Assembly: GCA_011033025.1 (NCBI GenBank)
Contig: WFMF01000248.1
Coordinates: 186,001 to 250,000 of the forward strand
Source of the DNA: Beroe forskalii
Lineage: Eukaryota > Ctenophora > Nuda > Beroida > Beroidae
Length of the DNA stretch: 64,000 bases
Direction: 5' to 3'
In this document: piece after piece, positions 23,701-32,208 of the stretch
Numbering within the stretch: position 1 is the stretch's first letter
Layout: each line of letters begins with the position of its first letter
The notes under the pieces: generated by a model
What the model was told of the DNA's origin: nothing
Seen by the model: only the letters and a program-made list of their open reading frames with translations
Databases searched by the model: none
Position numbers and translations under genes: made by a program

Positions 23701-25978
23701 AAGTGGAGATGCTATTTGTAAATACAATCGGGTGTAGGGTATTTTAGTCAAATTAATTCAGTTCAAATCAACAGAAGATTTATATTAAGTATTTTTCCAA
23801 GCCTGCATGGTTCACCCATTCCTCACCTTATCTCCACTGACGTTGTAAAACTCCCTCAAATACGAGGCCCCACGTTTAGTGAGTGGCTCATCTCTGGCTA
23901 TCCTCCCTGAGCTATCCCGAACCACGTTGCCAACTTTACCAAAGCCTCCAAACCGTTCTTCATGGGGCGTGGCAGCCTTAAATGAGATTATGTATTGGAT
24001 AAGGATTAAGGCGACATGAAAGAGATTCATGCTATATGAGAATAATATTATGTACTGAAGTATGAAATATGTATTGAATTAGCAAACGAAAATACAAATC
24101 TTACTTGAAAACACCCTTGCATAAGCTGTGAATAGGTAACTATACTTTGCTAGGTAACTATACTTTGCTAGATGATATCATGATCATACCGCTATCTCGT
24201 TCGCTTTTGCCAGGTTTTTCTCAGCTACTTGCTCATCTAGTTTTTCTTTTAGGTGGCACTTCATGCTGGTGTCTGCCCTTCGTTTATCATGGTCCAGAAC
24301 ATGAGATCTTCGGAAACTTTGGTCTCCTGGTGAACAGAGTCTACTTTACTTGAGTACTTGATACCATACAATATTTTGAATTTCACTCTAGGTAAGTAGG
24401 TATATCATGAAAGATTAAAAAACATACACACAGAATGGAGTCCTCAGTTCTATAGCATTAGGATGACCTGCATACTATATCCCTTGGATCCCTATTTCAC
24501 TGCACAGAAGCCTTTGAGTGTCAAAAATGGCCAACTTGCATTCTGGCTGCTATCGATGTATGATTGTGCTGTGAATTCCACCGTAATTAGAAAAAAAAAC
24601 CCTCACCATCAGTACTATCTCTGATGCTCCAATTTCCACTGGCATCTACTGTGGCTTTGTGTTCATGATGAGTTGGATTACTTTTCCTCTTCCTTGTCAT
24701 TTCATTGAGCAAGCCAGCTGCAGTTTCATTCCGGATATCAGGATGGATCTGCACTGCACCCACTGGGTTGCCACTCACTGTTCTTTTGGGTGCACCACAG
24801 CCTGGCCCAGGCTTGTTAAGCTGGTCCTGTGGTGTCATGAATTATAAGTTCAAACTACCAATAGAGACATCTTACAAACTCACAAAGTCTCAATGCAAGT
24901 CAAATGTTGATTATTGAATGAGATATTTCCAGTTTGCAGTGTGTGAATTATCACAATTGATCAGATAAGTAGGTATTGATATAGATGAAAATAATTTCCT
25001 AATAAAGAATGCACTTTGATTGTCTACCAATTGGTACAAACAGAGGTCAAATTCAAGAATCAAATTAAAATAAAGATGTAAAATCTAATATTGTGTGGGC
25101 TTACTGCAAATGATCCTTCAGCATCTTTAGACTCATCAAGGGACTTATCTAATTTGTTCATGGTTAAGCCAGTGTTTCTAGGGGCACCTCCACCTTAGGG
25201 TTTCAAACATGATTAGTGATAAAATTTCTATGTTTTTTTTCATTGTCAAGTCAAACAAAATCTTGTAATCAAGAGAATTCTTAGCAGAATTAAGATTATA
25301 ACATACCTGGTTTACCCCATGGGTTGTAGGCATAGAGCATTTCTAAATCTTTTCTTTTCTCTGCACTCCTTTGCTCCTCTTCTGCCTTTTTCTGTGCTCT
25401 TAACTCCTAGAAATGTGAAATTTTATTAGATTGAATATCTGATATTGATAAAACTATAGTTGTATTAATCTAATGAAATTTCATGTCAATGCCAATGTCT
25501 GATTTATAAACTGGTAAGCATTAGCCATGGAAATAACAGTAGAACCAACCTCAAGGTATTGAGAGCCATTTTCATTCCCATTTTGAGACCTGAAATTAAT
25601 TTTAATCAAATCAAAGGAAACAAAGCCAAATTTATATGACAAAGATTATTTTTAAATCTGAATAGTACAAGTACTATGGAACCTCTAAATGTAGGCATAA
25701 CATTCACTTGATTGAGAGAAAGCATTGATGATTGATTAATTAATTACTTCTCAATATATAACCATTGTGTCATTTATGATCATCAATATTAAATTGGGCA
25801 TCAGAATTTGTTAAAATTTTTAACATTACAAGTTGAGAAGTTGATAGAATCAAGAGTAAAATCAATACAGATCAAAAGATTGGTCAATAAACCTCTGCTG
25901 GCAATTGAATACAGTGGATGGCACATGTCCTGGGGATGGACGAATACCAGCTGGAACTTTCCTTCTATGTGTTTCCAT
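8728..25978 (-). CDS. CSPP1: CSPP1-like centrosomal/ciliary protein, 12 coding exons
   Basis: The - strand exons, in order, are 25978-25893 (start ATG), 25589-25550, 25406-25307, 25193-25105, 24826-24607, 24326-24190, 23976-23827, 23643-23503, 15918-15838, 12811-12781, 9291-9221 and 8892-8732. All eleven junctions have GT donors and AG acceptors and keep phase, giving 435 codons. Reading through the last donor gives AGG then TAA at 8730-8728, a 436-residue product. The protein contains a Glu/Lys-rich helix ending YAYNPWGKPGGGAP, further Gly/Pro motifs (KPGPGCGAPKR, GRPGPGVPIR, FGRPGNGAPR) and short coiled coils (LKEKLDEQVAEKN, YLNELRKQIDEK). Repeated helix plus Gly-Gly-Ala-Pro blocks recall CSPP1, which acts at centrosomes, spindle poles and ciliary axonemes. 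The family name is from memory of these motifs, so it is less sure than the exon structure. The product is much shorter than human CSPP1 (about 1,200 residues). A 7.6-kb intron hosts two + strand genes. Confidence 0.6.
9688..10080 (+). repeat. About 44-bp minisatellite
   Basis: About nine imperfect copies of a roughly 44-base unit containing CATCACTCGTCAAGGAAGGC followed by GTGGTAGGAGTAGGAGGGGC. Copies differ by small substitutions and indels. Confidence 0.88.
10150..10490 (+). repeat. About 70-bp minisatellite with ATGACGTA cores
   Basis: Four to five partial copies of a unit of about 70 bases containing GACGTTGACACCATTCGTAT, GTTATGACGTATGACGTATT and GCATTCCACATTCCAACCAT. Units shorten toward the right end. 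Confidence 0.85.
12245..12720 (-). pseudogene. LINE reverse-transcriptase C-terminal relic
   Basis: On the - strand this region reads as the thumb/C-terminal part of a non-LTR retrotransposon reverse transcriptase. From about 12700 downward it gives IDYCNSSTSYAHITEKNLHK and KLQKIQNNAVRFIF. An open frame at 12525-12253 then gives FKTALLVFKCINNLAPKYL and FRGLRQHF. These match the usual order DYCNS, KLQxxQN, FKxLxxxxPxYL of jockey/CR1-type elements. The upstream polymerase core is missing and there are frame breaks near 12530, so this is a dead 5'-truncated copy. It lies in an intron of the CSPP1-like gene, in the same transcriptional orientation. Confidence 0.8.
14094..14182. mobile_element. 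Short MITE, about 90 bp (family M1)
   Basis: The left end GCACGAGAAATGGGCGGG and the right end CACCTATTTCCCGCACGC form imperfect inverted repeats around a core containing AATGACGTTG. Structure and core resemble the elements at 15311 and 41645. Confidence 0.5.
15311..15402. mobile_element. Short MITE, about 92 bp (family M1)
   Basis: Ends ACGTGTGAAAAACAGACGGT and ACCGCCTATATTTCTCATGC are imperfect inverted repeats. The core CATTGTGCTATAATAATGAC is shared in diverged form with the copies at 41645 and 19667. Confidence 0.55.
16880..19077 (+). pseudogene. Gln-repeat surface protein with PAN-like and Sushi-like domains, broken frame
   Basis: An ATG at 16880 opens onto a signal peptide (MNFILLFVILCLICEAS); an in-frame ATG at 16823 adds 19 residues. 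About 260 residues of Gln/Pro repeats follow (units such as QQQQQPEQDHRQPKQ). Then comes a Cys-rich module at 17835-18034 with CRCSVPATFEELF, CYKYCTYIWDCKVFSF and CLLFNED, resembling a PAN/apple fold. This frame stops at 18035-18037. Similar-quality coding continues in another frame from about 18030, is interrupted by TAA at 18199-18201, and runs on to TAG at 19075-19077. The last part has a Sushi/CCP-like module (WEVTCPPEGL, RIECDRGYGIAEYN, YVTCSSD) and a hydrophobic tail (AIARVAMLLLPVILH) suggesting a GPI anchor. One frameshift and one stop imply a recent pseudogene, an unseen small intron, or sequence errors. It lies antisense inside the CSPP1-like intron. Function unknown; secretion is inferred. 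Confidence 0.6.
17020..17812 (+). repeat. CAA/CAG-rich coding minisatellite
   Basis: Imperfect repeats of CAACAACAGCAACCTGAGCA-type units with interspersed GAGCAAGATCATCGGCAACC units encode the Gln/Pro tract. The array is open in three frames, giving spurious Asn/Ser and Leu-rich reading frames. Confidence 0.9.
19390..19985. mobile_element. Possible hAT-like MITE with GGTGGAGCA ends
   Basis: The left end reads GGGTGGAGCA and the right end TGCTCCACCT, inverted copies. Both are flanked by a similar direct repeat, CACTGCCCAT on the left and CACTGCCTAT on the right, which could be a target-site duplication. CCCCGGCTCAA is repeated three times inside. A copy of the shorter M1-like element sits within it near 19667-19745. 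No transposase. Confidence 0.4.
20176..21349 (+). pseudogene. AIG1/GIMAP-like GTPase-domain gene, intronless, frameshifted
   Basis: An ATG at 20176 (MAAHGTGKTS) starts a frame that runs to TGA at 20638-20640. The related frame continues from about 20600 to TAA at 21347-21349. A one-base shift between 20597 and 20640 separates them. The first part contains FDIVILGKSNDKNKRLGNMI, which aligns by eye with the AIG1 P-loop region (I-V-L-x-G-K-T-G-x-G-K-S, then L-G-N-T-I). The Gly and Lys-Ser of the P-loop are replaced, so GTP binding is doubtful. The second part has IKVIKVYGLGLRI where AIG1 has a DTPG strand, then GMNTFLIILNYNGKLLPEGN, like the AIG1 block G-P-H-A-F-L-L-V. There is no intron, and AATAAA lies at 21657-21662. 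It is either a decaying pseudo-GTPase gene or carries a sequence error. The family assignment rests on weak similarity. Confidence 0.45.
21350..23502. other. Rest of large CSPP1-like intron, with a 36-base direct repeat
   Basis: Mostly AT-rich non-coding DNA. A roughly 36-base sequence, ATGTTGAACGAGTCCGGAAG and following, occurs at 22933 and again at 23219. Each copy is followed within about 80 bases by CGATGTTATGTGGTAATGTT. This suggests a local duplication of about 285 bases. No other structure is supported. Confidence 0.55.
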
Positions 25979-26767
25979 ATAAATGATATTCAGCAATGGA
26001 CTACCAATTAAAATCTTCTGTACAACATTGGTGTGCTAAAACCTAAAATCTCAGATTTGATTGTATATAGTGTGTATATTCAAATATGTGTGTATATCGT
26101 CTTTTTTAAATTTATTTTTGGTAAATATGAATGAAAATACTCATGAGTAACTGGTCTGCAAACAATGAAAGTTCAAAAGATACTGCTTTATTGATTATTT
26201 TCTGTTTTAACCTTTAGATACAAATATATCACAAGTTAAAACAGTAAATGACATCTATTAGATCTCCATTGATACATGTTATCAATTGTAGATCAATCAT
26301 GCATTGATATCATTACTATCATCTCACAAATATGACTGATTGATCTCTTGAATAATTTATTCCTTATTGTATGTAAATAGGAGACACCACATAAACCTTA
26401 TCCTGCCTCTGCCCTCTTAAAATAGGCAATTGCATACACCAAGCAAATTAATTGATTAACCACTTAAAATTAAGAGTTCCATACTCTTAGATTCCCATAT
26501 TAGACACCTAAAAAAACACGGTAACATAACAATACAATACTAAGAACACTCACCTCTTCACTCAAGTTTATATCAATATTCAAGAAAAATATGCCAAAAT
26601 AATTCAAAGAGAATGAACACATTTGATGTCATCTGTGATTGATCATTCATCATCGCAGTGAAAAAAGAGGTTCTCAACACACGATTAATATAAGTTTCAT
26701 GAGTATCGCATATTTCTGAACACTTTTTACTGACCATGACAGTTTCAACTCGATGAGAAATGAAAAT
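25979..26767. other. 5' region of CSPP1-like gene
   Basis: Upstream, on the - strand, of the CSPP1-like start codon. A GTGAGTG donor on the - strand at 26553 and below could end a 5' untranslated exon (exon end 26554), but no acceptor was assigned. No coding signal. Confidence 0.3.
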
Positions 26768-27482
26768 TGGGTGAGTCTCCCATATAAAAGGGAGCCTTCA
26801 TTATCTATGACAATGACGTCACTCGGAAAAATATAATTAAGCGCACCTAGCGCTTTAAGGACTAGGTATAGGGTTAGGGTCACGATTAGGGTCAGGATTT
26901 GTTAGGGTTAGGATTAAGGTTAGGGTTTTAGTTAGGGCTATGGATAGGTTTAGGATACAGAAAATTGACGTTTAGGTCTGTGACGTCACTCAGAGCCGTT
27001 TATATGGGAGACATACCGAAAATTGCGAGAATCAGCGCCTTGCGCTCGACGCTGATTCGTTCGTTGCTAAACACGTATATTCCTGTTTGGCTCGCGCGAC
27101 GCGCTTCCCCCTTGCTAAACACGTATATCCCTGTCTGCGTTGCGCAGCGCGCTTCCTCAGAACAGGAAAGCGCCGCGCGCGTACACACACCTATGCGGGC
27201 TTAGGAAATTATCTTGGGTATCTCTCCCATATAAACGGCTCTGAGTGACGTCACAGATCTAAACGTCAATTTTTCTGTATCCTAAACCTAACCATAACCA
27301 TAACCAAAACCCTTACCTTAATCCTAACCGACCTAACCCTAACCCTAACAAATCTTGACCCCAATCCTGACCCTAACCCTAGTCCTTAAAGCGCTAGGTG
27401 CGCTTAATTGTTAATTATATTTTTCTGAGTGACGTCATTGTCATAGATAATGAAGGCTCCCGTTTATATGGGAGACCTACCT
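26768..27482. mobile_element. Two inverted MITEs around a GC-rich core
   Basis: A copy of about 250 bases at 26769-27019 and another in inverted orientation at 27226-27482 flank about 200 bases. Each copy has its own inverted ends of the type GTCTCCCATATAAA / TTTATATGGGAGAC. Each contains a TGACGTCACTC motif near both ends and a stretch of degenerate TTAGGGT repeats (CCTAACCCTAACCC on the other copy). The core holds two TTGCTAAACACGTATATYCC motifs and GC-rich palindromes shared with 2829-3199. The arrangement is that of a composite or foldback element. No transposase. Confidence 0.75.
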
Positions 27483-28128
27483 TATTTTGCTAAATAGTAG
27501 GATTTTACCCTACCCTCCGCCGCGCGCCAATTTTTGGAACCACGACCCTCCAAATTTCTGAGCAGGAGGTTAAAGCTTCGCCGCGCAATCATCAGAAGTT
27601 ACACGACCTGTTATTTAGAAATTTAAATTTGACTCTGTGAGTCAAGGAGCAAGCGATCGTTATCCGTGTTAAAAAGTCTAACAAGTGCTCATAAAACCAG
27701 GAATCTGATTAAGTGATTTAAGCAGCACAATGATATCAGTGAAGAGATAATATTAAGGAAGAATATATATTATGCCATTCATTTTGAAACTGTCGGTGGT
27801 AAAATGTTAAAACAGTGATATAAATAGTTAGTGTGTGAGTTAAATTTCATAATTGAGAACTTTTCTTCTCACTTCAATGATGAATGGTATCAATCACAGT
27901 TCACATCGAATGTGTTCATTCTCTTTTTACAAAATACAAAGCCATGATATGAAGCCATAACTGGCAATGATAAGAATAAGCTGCTGTATAAATCCCAGCA
28001 AGCAGTCTTCCTATGAGTTTTACCATTATAATTTTTATGATATGCTTGCTTCTGAATAAATTGTATGTATGCAGTACTATAAATGAAGTGTGGTGCCATG
28101 GTTTAATTAGGAGTTTTCTGTTTTCCAG
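27483..28128. other. Intergenic / 5' region of DHHC-like gene
   Basis: AT-rich DNA between the composite element and the acceptor-like TTTTCCAG at 28121-28128 before the DHHC-like start codon. No promoter motif could be supported. Confidence 0.4.
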
Positions 28129-28139
28129 TTATAGCAACC

Positions 28140-30684
28140 ATGAATAAAGCCATGGTATTGATTGGGTTTTGGACAATCATGCTTCTCTTCATTGACATAA
28201 TACTGCTACATGTTCTATGGGGCAGTGTAAGTCTGATACTTAAACATTCCCTTTGAGAACCTTTTATTTGATTCAATCATCTTGATTCAATTTGGGTTCA
28301 AGTTGGATTCAATCTGGATTCAATCTTGTTATCATATGCAAATGAATTGCAGGATTATGTGTATTTTCTAAAAATTTTTTCTAGCTTTCATTAGTTTTTG
28401 CATTTCAGGGAAAAGAGCTGGCATTCTCTCTACATGCCAGTTTCATGAACATCTTGTTAGTTCTTTGCGGGATTTCATATATCCGTGCTGCTTCTATTGA
28501 ACCTGGATTCCTTCCCAAGCCATCTATTTCTGTGGATTTCTCAGGTAATCAGGGTAATATAATCATAGGAAAATGATGAATTACACCAAAATTCAAAGTA
28601 TTATGCAGGAAATTTCATAGCAAGATAATATTTAGTATGAATGGAAATTTTAACTAACTTTTTTCCAATGTTCTTAGCTACATAATGGAAAATAGTCAGA
28701 AAAATGTTTATGGGTCATCTCTGCAGCCATGTTCAAGAAATCCTATGACAGGATGGTTCAGGGATGGATATGCTCACTATGATAGCAGAGATAGAGGACA
28801 GCATACACTTTGTGCTAAAATGACTGAGGATTTTCTTAACTTCACACGGTCCATGGGCAATGATTTAACCCAACCCAATCCTCCTATGTTTCCAGGACTT
28901 AGAGCTGGGGATTGTTGGGCTCTTTGTGCATCCAGGTGGCTTGAAGCATACAAGGCAGGTTTTGCACCTCAGGTTAAACTAGATGCAACTAATCAGAAGG
29001 CTCTTGACATTGTTCCTTTGAGCATTCTAGAGAAGTTCAATGCTGCAACAGGACAACAAGATCAATGAGAGATTAGACTTTGGATATCTTATCATTTGGA
29101 GAGACATCAGATAAGGCTAATTTTATAGTCCTGATTGATAGATCATTCCTAATCTACCAACAATATAACAGGAATACAATCTTATTCGATATATCATTTT
29201 ATTCAATAAACATTATATCTGATAAATAGTTAGTGGGAGATAATGTTTGAATTTAATAGCTAGACAAAGCTTTTAAACCATATTCTTTTTACAAAAATAT
29301 ACAATAAGTACTTGAAAACTTTTGAGTTGGTTTTTATTCATGTAAGTATGTAGTATCATTTATCTTCTCAGATTTAGATTATTATCAAGAATTTCATAAG
29401 TGGAATTATCAAACTTAATCAATAAATCACTGTTTTAATGATCATTCAGAATAATTCAATACCCGAACTTATAAACGATGATAGGAATATTTTAATATGT
29501 TCCATTGAGTCATTGACATGAATCTCTAATCGACTTTAAATCAAACAAGATATGTATAGCAAATGGTAATTGTTATTTCAGATGTCCTTCATCTTAGAAC
29601 CTAATACCTATCATATATGCATCTGTTGGCCATGGTGAGTTGCTTCTCATTTAATGCAAATATAAAACCGTTCAGATATAGATCTAACTAAAGACATCTC
29701 TACCAAGTCAAGCTGGGTTGTGTGTCGGAGCTGCTCTATCTTTACTCCTCCCCTCACGAAACACTGTTCTCTGTGTAATGGGTAAGGGATACTGTAGATC
29801 ATAGACTTGAAATGACCAAGTAATGATGATGATACCTATACAGTAAAACTTGTTTTAATTCAGTGACTGTGTCTTTACTACAAGAGCACCATATCATTCT
29901 TGTAACATCTGTCATGTGTGACCTAGCAATGGATTGTACATTAAACCATGACCAATTCATCACTCTTCCATTCCCTGCAGATGTCTCGTGCATTCCCGTG
30001 GACATTGGTACGGTTTGAGGACCTGTGTTGGGCTGCTCAACTACAAGTTCCTCCTCCAACTTCTCTTCTGGGGTGTGGTGTTCTCACTTTACACCTTGTT
30101 CGTGGGAGTTAGCAACCTCTGGGATGCTCCTCTATGGTATGTTCAGATTTTATTCTATTAACCTTAATAAGTTCGTAAAAGTAAAGTAATAAAAAGAATT
30201 TAGTTCAGTTTCAATACGTACAAGCTATTATCTTTCTATGCATTCCTTTATGTCCATAAATTTCATGAATTTGCACACTTCAGAACACATTACTCTACCT
30301 AGAATAATACTTCAGCATGATATCTAGTACCCTGAGTATATTCTCTGCTGCAGTGCTGTCCTTCTTGTTACTCGTTGAGGTAGGTTCACAATGTATTTGG
30401 GTATTTCAGGATCCAACTTTAGCCTTTAAATCAATTCTAGAATCTATAAAGTCTTGATTCGAGTTCAAGTGATGAAATCAGGCAAGTTGATTACATATAA
30501 TCTAACACCCCCTAACGCCCCCAATAAACACCATGATATATCTCATCAGATACAAAACATCAGTACTATGGAGGGAGGTTGGAAAGTCTCCATACCCAAG
30601 GTATTCGGACGAGGCAGCAGAATCTTCTGGATGTTTCCCTGCTCCTCATCTGTTTCATCCAAACCTGGTGTAGCGGATTTGTGA
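28140..30684 (+). CDS. DHHC-family membrane protein with RGHW in place of DHHC
   Basis: Six exons keep phase: 28140-28226, 28409-28544, 29682-29781, 29981-30136, 30328-30379 and 30550-30684 (TGA). All have GT-AG junctions, giving 221 residues. Exon 1 is a transmembrane segment (LIGFWTIMLLFIDIILLHVL). Exon 2 has a second one and then SIEPGFLPKP, like the D-P-G motif. Exon 3 starts the zinc-binding Cys-rich domain: VCRSCSIFTPPLTKHCSLCN. Exon 4 continues with GCLVHSRGHWYGLRTCVGLL, then NYKF and a third membrane segment. Exon 5 supplies the fourth. The family pattern C-V-x3-D-H-H-C-P-W-x3-C-V-G is matched in spacing, but DHHCPW reads RGHWYG, so the palmitoylated Cys is missing. The usual TTxE motif is also not evident. 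DHHC proteins are S-acyltransferases of internal membranes; this one is probably a pseudoenzyme. Phase and spacing are fully kept, which argues against simple decay. A DUF2237 gene sits in intron 2. Confidence 0.72.
28685..29068 (+). CDS. DUF2237 protein, intronless, nested
   Basis: A single open frame of 127 residues (start ATG 28685, stop TGA 29066-29068). It matches the DUF2237 family over its full length. Visible family features are KNVYGSSLQPCSRNPMTGWF, RDRGQHTLCAKMTEDFL, SMGNDLTQPNPP, FPGLRAGDCWALCASRWLEA and FAPQVKLDATNQKAL. DUF2237 proteins are small, found in bacteria and eukaryotes, and have no established function that I can cite. The conserved Cys and Trp residues are present, so the protein looks intact. 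It lies on the same strand inside intron 2 of the DHHC-like gene. An in-frame TAA directly upstream (28682-28684) shows it is not an exon of that gene. The lack of introns suggests a retrocopy or an old intronless gene. An AATAAA at 29205-29210 is a plausible polyadenylation signal. Confidence 0.9.
   Translation: MENSQKNVYGSSLQPCSRNPMTGWFRDGYAHYDSRDRGQHTLCAKMTEDFLNFTRSMGNDLTQPNPPMFPGLRAGDCWALCASRWLEAYKAGFAPQVKLDATNQKALDIVPLSILEKFNAATGQQDQ
29205..29210 (+). terminator. Polyadenylation signal of DUF2237 gene
   Basis: AATAAA 137 bases after the DUF2237 stop codon, in AT-rich sequence. The position is suitable, but usage is inferred. Confidence 0.5.
29211..29681 (+). other. Rest of DHHC-like intron 2
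   Basis: AT-rich sequence between the DUF2237 gene and exon 3 of the DHHC-like gene. No feature is supported. Confidence 0.4.
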
Positions 30685-32208
30685 GGGGGGAGGGTGAATT
30701 GTCAATGTATGCTGTGTTGCTAGAAGTTCTCGACATAAGAATGTTTAGAATGAACAGTGAAACAGACAATAACAATGTTAAGTGTGTGTTTATGTAGTTA
30801 CGTATGGTATTTAAAGTAAAACAGATGGATTGGTCAGTAGTTTGGGTATTTTGAGTTAGATATGTATGAATGTTTGAAGGGTGTTATTACATTGTTCATC
30901 TGTCTACGATAAAAATTCCCTATGCCACTCAATAATGTTGTGAAACATGATATTAGTGATTTAATGCGACACTGGATACAGTGAGCTCATACTGCGATGT
31001 AGAAAGTATTCTACCAAGTTACTCAAGCTCACACGACTTCTGTATAAAATTCTGTATAAAAGAAATTCAAAGTTCAGTTTCACCTTATCTGTTCACTCTT
31101 CAGTCTTATCGTAATTGTCTTCAAATTATGTTAGATTCTTTACATCAGCTAGATTCTTTCCATCAATTAGAGAACTATTAGAATAGACGCCAGACGGTAA
31201 TAAAACTATAAAAAGTTATATTTATGCTGTGTTTTGTAACTTTATATGCATTTGATAAGATAATATTTATTTTCTAAGTATTGCATGAAGGTAGATTTTG
31301 TGTAATTTGTAATATTTGTTTATTTCTGTTTTGAGTACTGTAAAAATCATCATAACAAACGCCAAATGAAATGAATATGCGATATGAAATGAATTTGCGA
31401 TATTTATGTTCTACTATTGCTATGAATTGTTCAGTTTTATTCCAGCTGAGCTGTTGGAAAATTGTCGAGTCACAATCGGAACACTTCTTTTGTAATTTTA
31501 CAAAATGAAAAGATCGCAAATGCTATGATATGTGTAGCTAATTACCTTTCCACTGGCAATTATGTGGTTGCATTTAACCAATTAAACTCATCACATTGAT
31601 ATATCACAATTTGCAACTTTGCAGTTTTGCGAAATGGCTAAATAATTGGAAATCATTGTTACATTTACACGGTTTTGTTTCGTATAATTAATACATTATT
31701 AAGTTGTATATATATCCCTCAACATTTAGGTTCGTACACATTACTGGTTTGTTCGGATGATAATATTTAGTTACAGTTTTACTTTTAAAGGTTATTCTGT
31801 GATTTATTTCTACGCCTTTATTTCTCTGTACTGTGTCCAACTTCAAATGTAATAATTTCTATATGATTTTTTGCAGACTCCTTCCCCTGATGAAACTTGA
31901 GAGAATAAATAAATTACTCATCAATTATGCGACTCTTATTCAACGACCCGATCCGTGAAATCAGAAACTTGAGAGCTTGTGTTATATTTAGAATGATTTC
32001 ATAGTTTGGAAACCTACTGTGATTATTCACTAATAACGTCATAGGCTTGCGCCTATCAATATCGGGTCCATTTTGTGATACCTCCAGAGGGCGTAGCCCT
32101 AGGGATACGTCCGGTTTAGACCCGCTGATCGTACGGTGATGGACTAAACCTTTAGGAACCGATCTAGTGTCTCTGCATCATGCTATTAAATTGTAGGAAG
32201 GACACAGA
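30685..32208. other. Intergenic between DHHC-like gene and BPNT1
   Basis: AT-rich sequence with no supported gene. GAGAATAAATAAATTACTC near 31901 could hold a polyadenylation signal of a longer DHHC-like transcript. A Leu-rich reading frame near 31080-31190 has no family resemblance. Confidence 0.4.

Noticed and set aside
26870-26945. Telomere or interstitial telomeric repeat
   Set aside because: The TTAGGG-like tract is degenerate and lies inside both arms of an inverted MITE, so it is element sequence.
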